Origin: an uncultured Propionibacteriaceae bacterium
GTDB lineage: Bacteria > Actinomycetota > Actinomycetes > Propionibacteriales > Propionibacteriaceae
Reading direction: 5' to 3'
DNA length: 6,418 nucleotides
Assembly (NCBI GenBank): GCA_936941515.1
Contig: CAKZJI010000111.1
Coordinates: forward strand, 1-6,418
Below the pieces are notes generated by a model, which saw only the letters and a list, made by a program, of their open reading frames with translations, was not told the DNA's origin and searched no databases. The position numbers and the translations under genes were made by a program. Of this stretch, positions 6,303 to 6,418 are shown piece after piece (positions within the stretch are counted from its first letter, which is position 1; each line of letters begins with the position of its first letter).

Positions 6303-6306
6303 CTCC
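6303..6306 (-). promoter_or_regulatory. Shine-Dalgarno deciding the nucleotidase start
   Basis: On the minus strand GGAG stands six bases before ATG 6296. This site, with the signal peptide that starts there, decides against the longer reading frame from 6392, whose extra 32 residues are polar, have no export signal and overlap the promoter. Confidence 0.75.
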
Positions 6307-6319
6307 ACATGATTCCAGA

Positions 6320-6349
6320 CGACACAGTTGTCGATCCCTACACATGTAG
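6320..6349. repeat. Two inverted repeats at the start and in the leader of the nucleotidase transcript
   Basis: CTACA-CA-TGTAG (6338-6349) overlaps the proposed -10 box and transcription start. CGACA-CAGT-TGTCG (6320-6333) lies in the predicted 5' leader. Either could be a repressor site or, for the second, a short RNA hairpin. The arms are only five bases long, so chance occurrence is possible. Confidence 0.3.
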
Positions 6350-6376
6350 CTAAGGCGTCGTCGCACCTCCTGTCAA
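6347..6376 (-). promoter_or_regulatory. Probable promoter of the nucleotidase gene
   Basis: On the minus strand a perfect -35 box TTGACA (6376-6371) is followed after 18 bases by TAGCTA (6352-6347), an acceptable -10 box. A start near 6340 would give a 5' leader of about 44 bases. Between this promoter and the right edge, TCCCC-gtctga-GGGGA (6394-6409) could be a small hairpin at the end of an unseen neighbouring gene; I see no coding evidence in 6377-6418. Confidence 0.5.
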
Positions 6377-6418
6377 GAGGTAGTGGTGACATATCCCCGT
6401 CTGAGGGGAGGCAGCAGG

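Noticed and set aside
6297..6392. 32-residue N-terminal extension of the nucleotidase from ATG 6392
   Set aside because: It is polar, would bury the signal peptide, contains the TTGACA promoter box, and lacks the good ribosome site found before ATG 6296.

Overview
The window (6,418 bp, GC-rich, strong G/C preference at third codon positions) looks like an ordinary chromosomal segment of a high-GC Gram-positive bacterium (Actinobacteria). A member of the Propionibacteriaceae or a similar host-associated actinomycete is my guess from overall protein style; this is inference, and no marker gene settles the taxon. I see no rRNA, tRNA, CRISPR array, insertion sequence or phage gene.

Layout. Positions 2-145 (+) probably hold the last codons of a gene that begins outside the window. 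155-1081 (+) is a complete PfkB/ribokinase-family sugar kinase, most like fructokinase. A 152-bp convergent gap follows. On the minus strand, 2987-1827 encodes a DesK/NarX-type membrane sensor histidine kinase and 1830-1234 its NarL/LuxR-type response regulator. The two overlap by 4 bp (ATGA) and form a translationally coupled two-component operon. An 87-bp divergent control region with two small inverted repeats separates the kinase from 3075-4196 (+), a polytopic acyltransferase-3 family membrane protein. This converges on a large secreted 5'-nucleotidase/2',3'-cyclic phosphodiesterase-type metallophosphatase (6296-4242, minus). A perfect 32-bp palindrome (4202-4233) in the 45-bp gap is well placed as a terminator for both genes. 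The nucleotidase has its own recognisable promoter, two inverted repeats and a Shine-Dalgarno near the right edge.

How the genes may work together. The two-component pair is placed to control itself and possibly the divergent acyltransferase, which would modify a cell-envelope glycan or lipid; this is inferred from position only. The nucleotidase would dephosphorylate extracellular nucleotides. The sugar kinase would phosphorylate an imported or hydrolysed hexose, and nothing here links it to the others.

I did not find a convincing new biological system. The most unusual item is the nucleotidase C-terminus: a Pro-rich spacer and an LPKTG sortase motif that stops one residue after the motif, with no hydrophobic segment or basic tail. 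Smaller points are four cysteines placed as two likely disulfide pairs in the same protein, the dyads in the divergent control region, and a possible leaderless start for the acyltransferase.
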